A stretch of 30,020 nt of DNA from Lachnospiraceae bacterium (GCA_003507655.1 DNUZ01000015.1:1-30020), one strand, 5' to 3'. Positions 7,708 to 16,929 are shown, counted from the first letter of the stretch. The notes: generated by a model not told the origin, from the letters alone. Program-made: numbers and translations.

Positions 7708-7851
7708 ATGAAAGAATTTATGAACCAGCATGGTGAAACAGTTCTTGCAGGAACTGCAGCAGCATTGGTGATCAGCAGTTTTGCAGGAATGGTATTTGGA
7801 GGAGGATTTTCGCGTATGGCACATATTTTTTCTTCCTGGCTTTACGGGTAA
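7708..7851 (+). CDS. Tiny hydrophobic pilin-like protein 3 (47 aa)
   Basis: A GGGGG-type ribosome site (AAGGGGGATGG) lies just ahead of ATG 7708, and the gene is 15 nt after the previous stop. Its 47 residues begin MKEFMNQHGE, the motif shared with proteins 1 and 2. An Ala/Val-rich hydrophobic helix follows, then a Gly-rich turn (VFGGGFSRM) and an aromatic end (SSWLYG). Three such proteins in one operon suggest either distinct pilin subunits or pilins with partner peptides. Confidence 0.65.
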   Translation: MKEFMNQHGETVLAGTAAALVISSFAGMVFGGGFSRMAHIFSSWLYG

Positions 7852-7862
7852 GGAGACCAGCT

Positions 7863-8426
7863 ATGAAAAAAATAATACAGTTGATCGGTGGAGCTTTCGT
7901 TGCCGCAATCTTAGTGATTGCGGTAACTGTTATTTATCAAAATCAAATTATCCCAAGACTAAAAACGGATGCTTTTAAAAATACAGAAAAGGAAACGGAT
8001 GTTAGGGACGAAAGAGCTTTTTATGAAGCAGTATCGTATCATCCGGTATTTGAATATACAGGAGGAACAGCACAAAAAACAGTAATAGCATATGACGAAA
8101 ATAATCAGGCAACAGCAGCTTCCGTAGAATATTCCGTATTAAAAGATATCTGTGTTACAGATAAAAAAGATGACTATGAAAAAACACTTGCCGAAGCCGT
8201 GGAGGAAAACCGAATCCGTAACATTGAGGTTACGGTAAGCACACCGGACAAAGAAGAGACCCTGGATGCTTCCTATGATAAAGAAAACCAGACCCTTACC
8301 TTTACAAAAAGCGGTATCTATTTAGTAAAGGTAACAGGAAAAGATGCATACAACAACCGGGCAGAAACCGAGTTTTTAGTTCCGGTGGAAACACAGTGGA
8401 AATCAGAAAAGAACGATAACCGGTAA
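7863..8426 (+). CDS. Anchored pilus-operon protein with Ig-like C-terminus
   Basis: This 187-residue protein is preceded by AAGGAG 8 nt before ATG 7863 and lies 11 nt after the preceding gene. An N-terminal hydrophobic helix (about 4-26, starting MKKIIQLIGG) is followed by about 160 exposed residues. The last 50 or so (ITVEV-like strands, then LVKVTGKDAYNNRAETEF) read like an immunoglobulin-like or bacterial Ig fold. There is no lipobox and no LPxTG. A minor pilin carrying a folded head is the simplest reading; the order of genes in the operon supports a structural role. Confidence 0.7.
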   Translation: MKKIIQLIGGAFVAAILVIAVTVIYQNQIIPRLKTDAFKNTEKETDVRDERAFYEAVSYHPVFEYTGGTAQKTVIAYDENNQATAASVEYSVLKDICVTDKKDDYEKTLAEAVEENRIRNIEVTVSTPDKEETLDASYDKENQTLTFTKSGIYLVKVTGKDAYNNRAETEFLVPVETQWKSEKNDNR

Positions 8427-8443
8427 AAAGGAGGGAAAGATCC

Positions 8444-8827
8444 ATGAAAAATATCGTGATCGGCGTGGCATCTGCCATCGTACTGGTGCTGCTGCTGTTC
8501 TGCATTTACACGTTGCAGGGGGATGCGACCAGAAAAACGGAATCCTCCGATTCCATTACACAGGCAATGGAGAATGCGGCAGCAAAGATGACAGAGGATG
8601 AGGAAGTGTATACCGGCAATGAAGAGTTCCGGACAGCCTTTGTGCAGAACCTGATGCTCCAGTTAGACTCTGCTTCTGATGTCAAAGTAAAGATCTTAAT
8701 GTCAGATTACCAAAAAGGACTGATACAGGCAGAGGTCACACAGCATTATAAAACTCCCCGTGGAGATGGAAAGGATGTTACGCAGACCAGGACCATTCTG
8801 GTAGAGAAGAACAAAAAGAACCCATAG
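8444..8827 (+). CDS. Pseudopilin-like single-span protein
   Basis: This 127-residue protein has AAGGAGGG 9-10 nt before ATG 8444. A hydrophobic helix at about 4-24 is followed by an acidic helical region (residues 30-60) and a small domain ending VTQTRTILVEKNKKNP. The last part (Y-x-TPRGDGKDVTQTRTI) is comparable to the end of the 7256 product (YHYKIPILGVDQTHMERG), hinting at related minor pilins. It ends 19 nt before the giant adhesin and may anchor or present it. Confidence 0.68.
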   Translation: MKNIVIGVASAIVLVLLLFCIYTLQGDATRKTESSDSITQAMENAAAKMTEDEEVYTGNEEFRTAFVQNLMLQLDSASDVKVKILMSDYQKGLIQAEVTQHYKTPRGDGKDVTQTRTILVEKNKKNP

Positions 8828-8846
8828 GGAAAGGAGAGAGGAATCC

Positions 8847-11800
8847 ATGAAACGAAAAGCGGTTGTAAGATTATTAGCCGGAACCTTATGTACTGCCACC
8901 ATGGCAGGAAGCATCCTGCCGGATGTGGCGGTGGCATATGCAATGGAAAATCCGGTGGAGACAGTGGAAACAGCACCACAGGAAGAAACATCGGATACAG
9001 TATTGGCAGCAGATAAAAAAAATGAAGCAGAGACACCGGAAAATACGGCAGATCCCGTAGACAGTGCTCAGGAAAAAGAAGATCCGACTGCCATAGATAT
9101 GGAAGCGAAAGAAAGCGAAGCGTCAAAAAATAAAAAGGAAGATGGAAAAACAGGACAGACAGATTCCGGGGATCAGGAAAAACAGCCGGTACAGGAATCC
9201 GGCGGTGCGGCAAATGATTTTAAAGTGGAGAAAAAGACAAAAAAGAAATCCGAAAACAGCACCGATAAGAAGAAAACGGAAAAGGGAAATGATTCACGAA
9301 CAGAGCAGAACGAAGTAAAACCTCCGGTGGAGGAAGTCTTTGATGAAGGATACGCTGCTTCCTGCAAGACCTATAATGACATTTTAACAAACCTTTCCTT
9401 TGCGGAGGACAGTACCGTACAGGATACGGCAAAATTCTTTGTGGATGAATGCAAGGAAGATCTCAAAAAGTTAGCAGATCCGAAAAGAAATTTAAGTGCC
9501 TTTTTAGACGGCAGCTATGAGGCTGCCATCAGAGCGGAAGAAGGAGAAGACGGATCACAGAATACCGAAAATGTAAGACCGACCGAACTGATCACACAGT
9601 ATGAAGTGAGCAAGCCGCAACTGGAGGAGGTCATTGCCTGCTTAAATACCTTTGTGACAACCGATCATGAAACGCCGGAAGAAAAGGAAGCGGCATTACA
9701 GGCAGCATATGAAACACTGGATGCCTACTTAAACGCATCCAATGCCTGCCGTCCGCAGGTGTCATTGGAAACGCAGGAAAACGTATCCGTGCCGCTGGCA
9801 GCAGAAAAGACCGTCACAGAGAACGGAGTGCAGGCATTTGGCTGGAAGTATGACGATTCCTATACCAGTAAGACCGTCACAAGCATGTCAGATATCCAGA
9901 AATACGCTAAGAGCGGTAAAAAATACATCCTTAAGCTGAATAAGAATATCAATATCTCAAAGCAGATCAATGTGATGAATAACACCAAACTGGTCATCGT
10001 AAGTACCGGAAGTGATAAGTTCTCCTTAAAGGTCAATAACATGAGTAAAGACCCAAATACCTATTCCGATATGTTCCGTGTGGAAAAGGGTTCCTCCCTG
10101 ACACTGGGGGATAATGAGAAAAACGGAAAACACGGTGTCATTTTGGATGGAAGAGGCATAGCACACATGGGAAGACTGGTCTGCGTGGAAGTCGGCGGCA
10201 GCTTAAACATCTATCCGGAAACGGAGATCAAAAACAACAACAGCATGGACGGACGCGGAAGCGGAATCATTAATAAAGGAACCATGATGATGTATGGCGG
10301 TACGATCAGCGGCAATAAATTTGCCACAACGGAAAAGAATTTTCAGGAAGTCAACCTCAAAGACGATGATGATAAGACCTACTGCCATGGAGGAGGACTC
10401 AGAAACGATGGAAACTGTACCATCAAGGATGGTACGATCAGCGGCAATACGGCAGCTACCGGGGGCGGTATCTATACCACGGGACCGGATTATGAGTCCG
10501 ATCAGAAGGAAGCCGTCCTTAAGATCACAAAGTGCAAAATAGAAAACAACAAAGCACTTGGTACGGACCGTGGAACCGGAGGCGGTATCGTGGTCGGTTC
10601 CTATATGGGATCTTACTACGACAAGACCTTAAAAAAGAACGTACCGTATGTAAAAAACGGTGGAACGCTGATCATTGACGGAGGAGGTAATAATGAAGTC
10701 CATATCAGCGGCAATACGGCAGGAAACGGAAGTTTCGGAATCGCCGGCGGTATCATGAACAACGGATATGCGGATATCCAAAACTGTATCATTGAGAATA
10801 ATCAGGCATCCAGCAAGGGTGCGATCAAAAACGGCTCTTATGATCATACAAAACCGGATATCATCTATAATGGAAAGTCCCACCATGAAGGAACGATGAA
10901 CCTGGATAGTGTCAGCATCAGGAACAACGTGGCAAGGGAGACCGGGGCAGATGGAACTCCAAGCAGCTCGGCAGTTGGAAACCATGGGAACATGACCATC
11001 AAAAACAGCAACATCCATGACAATACCTCAAAAGGACTCGCCAACTGCGGCACCGAAACAGGTCAGCCTGTCACACTGACCGTACAGGATACGGAGATAT
11101 ATAGAAATAAGTCAGACGGCATCCATGCCTACGGTGAAAAGTCCGGTGCCGTGATAGACGGATGTAACGTACACGATAACTCCGGTCATGGCATCCGCAA
11201 CAGCAGGACACTGACCTTTTCGGGAGGTACAACGACAAGTGAGCAGAACGGAACGGAAAATAAATTTTATTACGGGTTAAAAAATAATGCAGGCGGTGAT
11301 ATCAAGATCCGGACCGGATTAAACATCACAAAGAGTGCATCGAACGGTATCAGCAATGCAGGAAGCATCATCCTTGCAGCAGGAAATACCCTGACCGTAA
11401 AAGAGAACAGTATCGGTATCAGCAACACCGGAACCTTTAAGGCAGACGGAACACTGGATGTACAAAAGAATACCGGAACAGCCGTAAAGAACAGTGAGAA
11501 CGGAACGTTTGACCTCAACAGCAATTCCACCATCGTAAACACCATGGCAGACGGAACCGCCATCATCAATGAAGGAAAAGGAGTCTTTACGGTAAAGAGC
11601 AAAACCAAACCGATGATCAGCGGAGCAGGTAAGGGTATCAGCAACAGTGCCACCTTCCACTATAACGGGAACGGAACCGTAACGGGAGACAGTGATAATG
11701 GCATTTATAACGGCAGTACCGGTGTATTAAACGTAACAGGCGGTGTGGATGTTACCGGTATGCAGAAACCGGGCATCAGCAATGCGGGAACTGCCACCAT

Positions 11801-13973
11801 CTCCGGAATGGCAAGAGTGCGGAGTGCCAGCAAAACGGCATTGTCCAACGGTAAGACCGGAACCTGCACCATCAGCGGAAAGGCTAAGTTCCAGTATCTA
11901 GGTGGAGCAATCGGAACAGTCAACAATAAATCCATCTATAACGAAGGTCGCCTGATCAATACCTCGGCTGCAACCTATCTGTCCTCAAACAACAATTCCG
12001 TATTACAGAATGGTACGTTTGAGATCTCTTCGACAGCAAACCATCCGAAGGATTTATGTATCTACCTCTATGAGCAGAAATTCGTTACCGTTACCGGGAC
12101 GCTCAACAGCGTCAACTACTTACAGCCAAAGAACCGGAAGGCAGGAAGAAAGGTGGCACAGGCATCCTATGCAGGAGCAGATGGCAGTACGATCCTAAAT
12201 AAGCTGGCATTAACGGATGAGAGCAGGTTCTGCTTAAGGAGCGGAAAGACACTGAACCTACAGAAAGCCAATGCCGCATTAAAGGGAAGTGGGATCAATG
12301 CATCTGACCTGACGGCAAAGGATGTCATCTTAAGTGAAGCCGTACAGGTTACATACAAAAGCGGATTAAATGCAGACATCGCATGTACCATGCCAAAAAC
12401 ACAGGATACCTACTGGTATGAGGATGTAAAGGTAAAGGCATCCGTAAATGTAAACGGAAAAGAGAGCATGAAGCCGTACATTCAGGATAAGGCACAGAGA
12501 AACATCTATCAGTTCCTCGGATGGTATGATAAGAACGGTGTGCAGCGTTATGATCCGGTGACGGATCAGTGGTATGACCCGGAAACCAGGAAATGGTCCA
12601 AAGATTATACCTACAGCGGTGCTAAGGACCTTGTCCTGACGGCAAGATGGGAAAAATCCTACAACATCGCCTACCACGGAAACGGTCAGACCGTGGGGGA
12701 TGACTATACACAGGCAAAGGATAAGAGCCTGATCATCTCTGATACGGAAATGTATAAGTTCGACGGAAAGTTCTACAAGGGACTGGTCGGGGAAGATACG
12801 TTCCAGAGGACGGAAACATACAAAAAGGATGAAAACGGAAACCTTCTGGATAAAAACAACAAAACCGTAACCGATGAAAGACATGCGGCAAAACTGACGA
12901 GCTTAAACCCGGACACCGGAAAGGAAGAACCGTGTGAGGAGCAGTACAGTGTGAAGGAGTGGGGAACATCTGCAAATGCTTTAAAGAAAAATGCAGCAGA
13001 TGAAACATTTGAATTGAATACAGAATACCGTACCAGTGCTGTTTACCAAAGTGCATTAAATACCACGAATGACAAAGGCGAAAACCTCTGCATTACCTAC
13101 GATGCACCGGATGACATGGTGAAAAAGGGCAGGGAAGAAAAACCGGCAGATAAGCTGACACTTGGCGTAAAGAAACAGGATGCTGCCATTTATGGTGCTT
13201 CACAGGGAAAAATGACCAGCGGGACATGGCTGAACATGTATGCCGTATGGGACAAGTTCCCGCAACTGGATGCCTACAACCGTTACTTTACGTTAAAACA
13301 GGCAGAAAACGGAGAGATCACAACGGAAGCACTGCTTACCACCCTGCGTTTTAAGGACGAGGAAGATACAGACGGCAGGTACCTGTATTCCAAGGATTAC
13401 GAGTACAACAAAAAGGAAAACTGCCTGATCATCAAAGGAAAAGACGGTGCCACCTTAAAGCTCCGTGCGGAAACAGACATGGACAGCCTTAAGGAAACCG
13501 GAAAGAGCACCATCCGCTACACCTTAACGGATTCCGCAGGAAACATCACGACCAAGGAGGTAGAGTGCCGGATCGTGGATACCTCGGATATCCAAAAAGA
13601 GTATGACACCTATGTACGTTTCATCAGCCCGAAATACTACAAAAAGAACGGTGCATATGTTTCTAAGGAGAACGGAGGACTGGAGGAAAACTCCATCTGG
13701 AAAACGGACCCGGAGTATGCAGCATTGTTAGACAAAGCCATGAGCAATGAAAAACGCGGCATACAAAAAAAGAGTGTCCGTGTATTCGGTGTGAAGTTTG
13801 AAGCAGATGATCCGGGAAGCGGAACATGGGACCATGTGGAAGAAACATGGGAGTTCACACATGAACAGGTAAGATCCGTGGATGACTTTGTAGATCAACA
13901 TGGTTACATGAACTATAAGGAAAAGGACGGATTAAAGAAATTCCGTGAACAATACAAAGACTGTATCAAGTAG
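8847..13973 (+). CDS. Giant secreted beta-helix adhesin, last gene of the pilus operon
   Basis: This 1708-residue protein has an AAAGGAGAGAGG site before ATG 8847. A signal peptide (MKRKAVVRLLAG..., to about residue 30) is followed by an acidic/lysine-rich low-complexity stalk to about 165 and a helical segment. About residues 370-1120 are built of short Gly/Asn-rich repeats (GISNAG, GISNTGTF, GIYNGS, SGNTA) typical of a right-handed beta-helix. A Listeria-Bacteroides-repeat-like region (FLGWYDKNG... LTARWEKSY, about 1170-1262) follows, then a beta-sandwich (about 1470-1580) and a distinctive C-terminal tail (WEFTHEQVRSVDDFVDQHG). No LPxTG or membrane anchor is present, so it is probably held by the pilus, for instance at the tip. 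Exact 19-bp repeats occur inside the helix region. Confidence 0.88.
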   Translation: MKRKAVVRLLAGTLCTATMAGSILPDVAVAYAMENPVETVETAPQEETSDTVLAADKKNEAETPENTADPVDSAQEKEDPTAIDMEAKESEASKNKKEDGKTGQTDSGDQEKQPVQESGGAANDFKVEKKTKKKSENSTDKKKTEKGNDSRTEQNEVKPPVEEVFDEGYAASCKTYNDILTNLSFAEDSTVQDTAKFFVDECKEDLKKLADPKRNLSAFLDGSYEAAIRAEEGEDGSQNTENVRPTELITQYEVSKPQLEEVIACLNTFVTTDHETPEEKEAALQAAYETLDAYLNASNACRPQVSLETQENVSVPLAAEKTVTENGVQAFGWKYDDSYTSKTVTSMSDIQKYAKSGKKYILKLNKNINISKQINVMNNTKLVIVSTGSDKFSLKVNNMSKDPNTYSDMFRVEKGSSLTLGDNEKNGKHGVILDGRGIAHMGRLVCVEVGGSLNIYPETEIKNNNSMDGRGSGIINKGTMMMYGGTISGNKFATTEKNFQEVNLKDDDDKTYCHGGGLRNDGNCTIKDGTISGNTAATGGGIYTTGPDYESDQKEAVLKITKCKIENNKALGTDRGTGGGIVVGSYMGSYYDKTLKKNVPYVKNGGTLIIDGGGNNEVHISGNTAGNGSFGIAGGIMNNGYADIQNCIIENNQASSKGAIKNGSYDHTKPDIIYNGKSHHEGTMNLDSVSIRNNVARETGADGTPSSSAVGNHGNMTIKNSNIHDNTSKGLANCGTETGQPVTLTVQDTEIYRNKSDGIHAYGEKSGAVIDGCNVHDNSGHGIRNSRTLTFSGGTTTSEQNGTENKFYYGLKNNAGGDIKIRTGLNITKSASNGISNAGSIILAAGNTLTVKENSIGISNTGTFKADGTLDVQKNTGTAVKNSENGTFDLNSNSTIVNTMADGTAIINEGKGVFTVKSKTKPMISGAGKGISNSATFHYNGNGTVTGDSDNGIYNGSTGVLNVTGGVDVTGMQKPGISNAGTATISGMARVRSASKTALSNGKTGTCTISGKAKFQYLGGAIGTVNNKSIYNEGRLINTSAATYLSSNNNSVLQNGTFEISSTANHPKDLCIYLYEQKFVTVTGTLNSVNYLQPKNRKAGRKVAQASYAGADGSTILNKLALTDESRFCLRSGKTLNLQKANAALKGSGINASDLTAKDVILSEAVQVTYKSGLNADIACTMPKTQDTYWYEDVKVKASVNVNGKESMKPYIQDKAQRNIYQFLGWYDKNGVQRYDPVTDQWYDPETRKWSKDYTYSGAKDLVLTARWEKSYNIAYHGNGQTVGDDYTQAKDKSLIISDTEMYKFDGKFYKGLVGEDTFQRTETYKKDENGNLLDKNNKTVTDERHAAKLTSLNPDTGKEEPCEEQYSVKEWGTSANALKKNAADETFELNTEYRTSAVYQSALNTTNDKGENLCITYDAPDDMVKKGREEKPADKLTLGVKKQDAAIYGASQGKMTSGTWLNMYAVWDKFPQLDAYNRYFTLKQAENGEITTEALLTTLRFKDEEDTDGRYLYSKDYEYNKKENCLIIKGKDGATLKLRAETDMDSLKETGKSTIRYTLTDSAGNITTKEVECRIVDTSDIQKEYDTYVRFISPKYYKKNGAYVSKENGGLEENSIWKTDPEYAALLDKAMSNEKRGIQKKSVRVFGVKFEADDPGSGTWDHVEETWEFTHEQVRSVDDFVDQHGYMNYKEKDGLKKFREQYKDCIK
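10299..10722 (+). repeat. Exact short repeats inside the beta-helix coding region
   Basis: A 19-bp word starting GGTACGATCAGC is identical at 10299-10317 and 10431-10449. An overlapping 19-bp word starting ATCAGCGGCAAT is identical at 10437-10455 and 10704-10722. The spacings (132 and 267 bp) are whole codons (44 and 89). Recombination between them would remove whole helix turns in frame. Confidence 0.8.
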
Positions 13974-14023
13974 TACAGAAAATGCCGGGTGCTGCGTATG
14001 CTGCATCCGACATTCCGATAGAG

Positions 14024-14050
14024 CCGCCTCATCATGGGGCGGTTTTATTA
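14024..14050 (+). terminator. Terminator of the pilus/adhesin operon
   Basis: CCGCCTC (14024-14030) pairs with GGGGCGG (14036-14042, one G-T pair) around ATCAT and is followed by TTTTATTATT. It closes the roughly 9.6-kb transcript begun at 4380. Confidence 0.85.
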
Positions 14051-14184
14051 TTATGATCGTTTATTTTTCTGCTATTCTTTGGCTATCTTTTATCTATCCC
14101 GTTTCTATCCTCATGCTATCCGAAAACTATAATTTCCTTTACATGCCACAATCCCGCAAAAATCAAGGGTTTTGTGGATTTTAG

Positions 14185-14213
14185 TTGACACAATCATTAT
14201 GCTATTTTACAAT
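14185..14213 (+). promoter_or_regulatory. Promoter 1 of the BspA-like gene
   Basis: TTGACA (14185-14190), a 17-bp spacer and TACAAT (14208-14213). It sits about 140 nt upstream of the gene in a very AT-rich spacer. The 13974-14352 spacer holds the terminator, this promoter and a second promoter; a short ORF opening at 13945 there is not supported. Confidence 0.7.
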
Positions 14214-14255
14214 TATAAAATATGTATAAAATAGCTATAATATAACTATTTTATA

Positions 14256-14327
14256 TTGAAAAAAAGTATAAATAATGGTAAAATATATTTAGAAATAAAG
14301 GAAATACAAAAACTACATTTTTAAAAT
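14256..14327 (+). promoter_or_regulatory. Promoter 2 and leader block shared with the HTH regulator
   Basis: TTGAAA (14256-14261), a 17-bp spacer and TAAAAT (14279-14284), then the word TACATTTTTAAAAT at 14314-14327. The block at 19335-19406 has the same -35, the same spacer length and the same distance of 30 nt from the end of the -10 to the same 14-nt word, aligning without gaps. This is the promoter nearest the gene. Confidence 0.65.
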
Positions 14328-14352
14328 ATATATTTTGTAGAGGATTTCAATT

Positions 14353-16905
14353 ATGAAAAAAAGAGTTTTAGCATTGATCTTAGCATCGGTGATCACCTTG
14401 ACAAATGGTAACATCGCATTTGCAGCGGAAGCAGACAATGAAAATACAACAGATACAATGGTTATGGAAGAAGCTGTAGGAGAAAGCACACAGCCAAAAC
14501 AGGAAGAAGATACCGAATCTGAAGAACCGGAAAAGGTTGCGGAAGATGATCCGGCAGAAACTGAAACCGTAGCGGTTACAAGCATTGATACTACATCAGA
14601 AAACATTACTGTAGAAACATCGGAAGATGTACCGGAGCAGGGTTACACTAAAAGTGGTACTTATGGCGAAAATATCACATGGAATTTTGATGAAGCTACA
14701 GGTACTTTGACATTTTCAGGTAGCGGAGATATGGCAGACACACCGGCTGGAGAATTTACTCCATGGGAAAAAAACTTCCGCACAGAAGTGAAACACATCA
14801 TTATCAATGATGGTATTACGAACATTGGTATGAATGCTTTTTATACGATTGAAAAAGCTGAGGATATTTACATTCCACAAAGTGTAACTGTCATTAAAGG
14901 TGGTGCCTTACAGGGATGTAAAAGTATAAAAGAACTTCGTTTACCAAATAGTTTGACGAATATCGGTGTAAAAGCATTTTTCTTTATGGATTCCTGTAAA
15001 GGCTTCTATATTGACAATCCACAAACAGGCTATTATACAGAAGATGGTGTGTTGTTTGGTAATAGGACTTTAATAACATATCCGCAGGGAAATGAAAGAA
15101 CCTCTTATCGGGTTCCATATGGTACGGAAAAACTGGAAAGATTAGCATTTACTAATACTCCTTATTTGCAGACAGTGTATATCCCGGAAACTATGACAAA
15201 ATTAGATTCTCAGATGTTTTATAATGATTCCTCAAGGTCCGTCCATATGAGAAATCCATTATATATTTATTTTCTTACAGCAGGAAAAACCGTAGACATG
15301 AATGGTTCTGTTTTTCAAGCTTTGCCAAGTGGTTCTAAGATTTATGTAAAGAATCAGGAGTCTTGCAATCAGCTTAACAGTGGCAGTGCCTTTACAAATA
15401 AAGAGGATGTTAAAGCAGAAGTTTATCAGCAGACGGAACCATACTCCGCATACGAAGCATTAAAAAAGACCTATGCAAATGGTACCTACAGATTAAATTC
15501 CGGAAGAACTACCCTGTTTCGTTATGAAGCAGCAGATGCACCGACTGCAAGAGATACAACTGCATGGACTTCCAACAATACAGATATTGCAATCTCTCCG
15601 GATGGAATGGGATATATTACCGGCGGCACCAAACCGGGAACAGCCACCATTACCGTTACAAGGGAAGATAAAAAAGACTCTTTCAGCTTTACGGTTGTGA
15701 ACGTGGTCCCGACTACAAGCACAGAGCTTTATCATCAGGCAGACGGGAAAAAGCAGGTATTAGGAAACAGCCTGTGCATCCATACGGGAAAAAGTGATAC
15801 GGTCAGATTACAGACCGTACCGGAATTAACCACGGCATTGGCAGGAAAGGTTACATGGACTTCTTCAGACAGTTCCAAAGTCAACGTGAAAGCAAGCGGA
15901 ACATACAATGAAAACGCAACCCTTTCCCGGAAAGCAGCAGGAGATGTTACCGTAACGGCAGCCATGAAAGATGAGAATGGTAAAGAAATCAAAAAAACGT
16001 TTCAGATTATCGGAGATAAGAGTACCGAATACTGGTATGCTATTGTAGATGATGATGACCGGGTATGGGTGACAGATTCCACACCGGTAGAACCAAAAGT
16101 TGAAGTAAGAGACAGTAACAGTAATGCCGTATTACGGGAAGGCATAGATTATACATTAAGCTACCATGATAACTTCCTTCCACAAGGAGAGAATGACTGG
16201 TGGGGATATGTAACCATTTACCCGATTGGTGCATACAACGGCAATCCATCTATAGAAAATGCGTTTGTAATCTGTCGTGACGAACAGCCGGATGATTCCA
16301 AAAACTCAGACGATCATCAGAAAACGGATGATAGCAAGAAAACTCCGGATTCACAGAATCCGTCCACTACCAATAAACTGAAAAAGCAGAAGATCACAAA
16401 GGTATCTTCCACATACAAAAAATCAGTCGGACAGAGTTTTACCTTAAAACCAAAAGCCAAGGGCAAGATCACCTATAAGACCGGTAACAAGAAAGTTGCA
16501 ACGGTCAACAGCAAAGGAAAAGTAACCGTAAAGGGAACCGGAAAGGCAACCATCACGGTAACGGCAAAGGCAACCTCCACCTACAGCAAGAGCGTGAAAA
16601 AGATCACGGTCTACGGTGTACCGAAAAAACCGGAAATGAAGAAACTGACCGCCGGAAAGAAGAAATTCACGGTACAGTGGAAAAAAGACAAAAAGGCTGA
16701 CGGTTATCAGGTGCAGTATTCCACGGACAAAAAGTTCAAAAAGAACGTAAAGAGTGTGAATGTATCAAAGAAAAGCACAAAGGCAACCGTAAAGAAGCTG
16801 AAAAAGGGAAAGACCTACCGGGTAAGAGTACGTTCCTATAAAAAGATCAACGGAAAGAAATACTACAGCGGATGGGGCAAAGTAAAATCCGTAAAGGTGA
16901 GATAA
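14353..16905 (+). CDS. Secreted BspA-like repeat / Ig-like / Fn3 surface protein
   Basis: This 850-residue protein has an AGAGGA site 9 nt before its ATG. A signal peptide (MKKRVLALILASVITL..., likely cut after AFA at about 24) precedes an acidic Thr/Glu-rich stalk to about 95. BspA-type leucine-rich units follow (about 140-290: VKHIIINDGITNIGMNAF, then IYIPQSVTVIKGGAL). Two Ig-like units lie at about 382-455 and 475-555 (the second contains WTSSDSSKVNVKASG). A low-complexity D/S/K linker leads to a Big_2-like unit (about 676-755) and an Fn3-like domain (about 756-850). The last 175 residues are extremely lysine-rich, which may bind teichoic acid or peptidoglycan electrostatically; no LPxTG is present. 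A role in adhesion or carbohydrate binding is likely. Confidence 0.85.
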   Translation: MKKRVLALILASVITLTNGNIAFAAEADNENTTDTMVMEEAVGESTQPKQEEDTESEEPEKVAEDDPAETETVAVTSIDTTSENITVETSEDVPEQGYTKSGTYGENITWNFDEATGTLTFSGSGDMADTPAGEFTPWEKNFRTEVKHIIINDGITNIGMNAFYTIEKAEDIYIPQSVTVIKGGALQGCKSIKELRLPNSLTNIGVKAFFFMDSCKGFYIDNPQTGYYTEDGVLFGNRTLITYPQGNERTSYRVPYGTEKLERLAFTNTPYLQTVYIPETMTKLDSQMFYNDSSRSVHMRNPLYIYFLTAGKTVDMNGSVFQALPSGSKIYVKNQESCNQLNSGSAFTNKEDVKAEVYQQTEPYSAYEALKKTYANGTYRLNSGRTTLFRYEAADAPTARDTTAWTSNNTDIAISPDGMGYITGGTKPGTATITVTREDKKDSFSFTVVNVVPTTSTELYHQADGKKQVLGNSLCIHTGKSDTVRLQTVPELTTALAGKVTWTSSDSSKVNVKASGTYNENATLSRKAAGDVTVTAAMKDENGKEIKKTFQIIGDKSTEYWYAIVDDDDRVWVTDSTPVEPKVEVRDSNSNAVLREGIDYTLSYHDNFLPQGENDWWGYVTIYPIGAYNGNPSIENAFVICRDEQPDDSKNSDDHQKTDDSKKTPDSQNPSTTNKLKKQKITKVSSTYKKSVGQSFTLKPKAKGKITYKTGNKKVATVNSKGKVTVKGTGKATITVTAKATSTYSKSVKKITVYGVPKKPEMKKLTAGKKKFTVQWKKDKKADGYQVQYSTDKKFKKNVKSVNVSKKSTKATVKKLKKGKTYRVRVRSYKKINGKKYYSGWGKVKSVKVR

Positions 16906-16929
16906 CAGGACAATTTGCACAGAATTTTT

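Noticed and set aside
7781..7978. 65-residue plus-strand ORF across the end of the 47-aa gene
   Set aside because: It overlaps two better-supported genes in another frame, has no ribosome site and no protein-like pattern.
8702..13858. Many minus-strand and alternate-frame ORFs under the adhesin gene
   Set aside because: They are shadows of the long, biased coding frame: Leu/Pro/Ser-rich, without ribosome sites.
13945..14184. 79-residue ORF after the adhesin
   Set aside because: It starts inside the adhesin gene, runs through the terminator hairpin and ends at the -35 of the next promoter.
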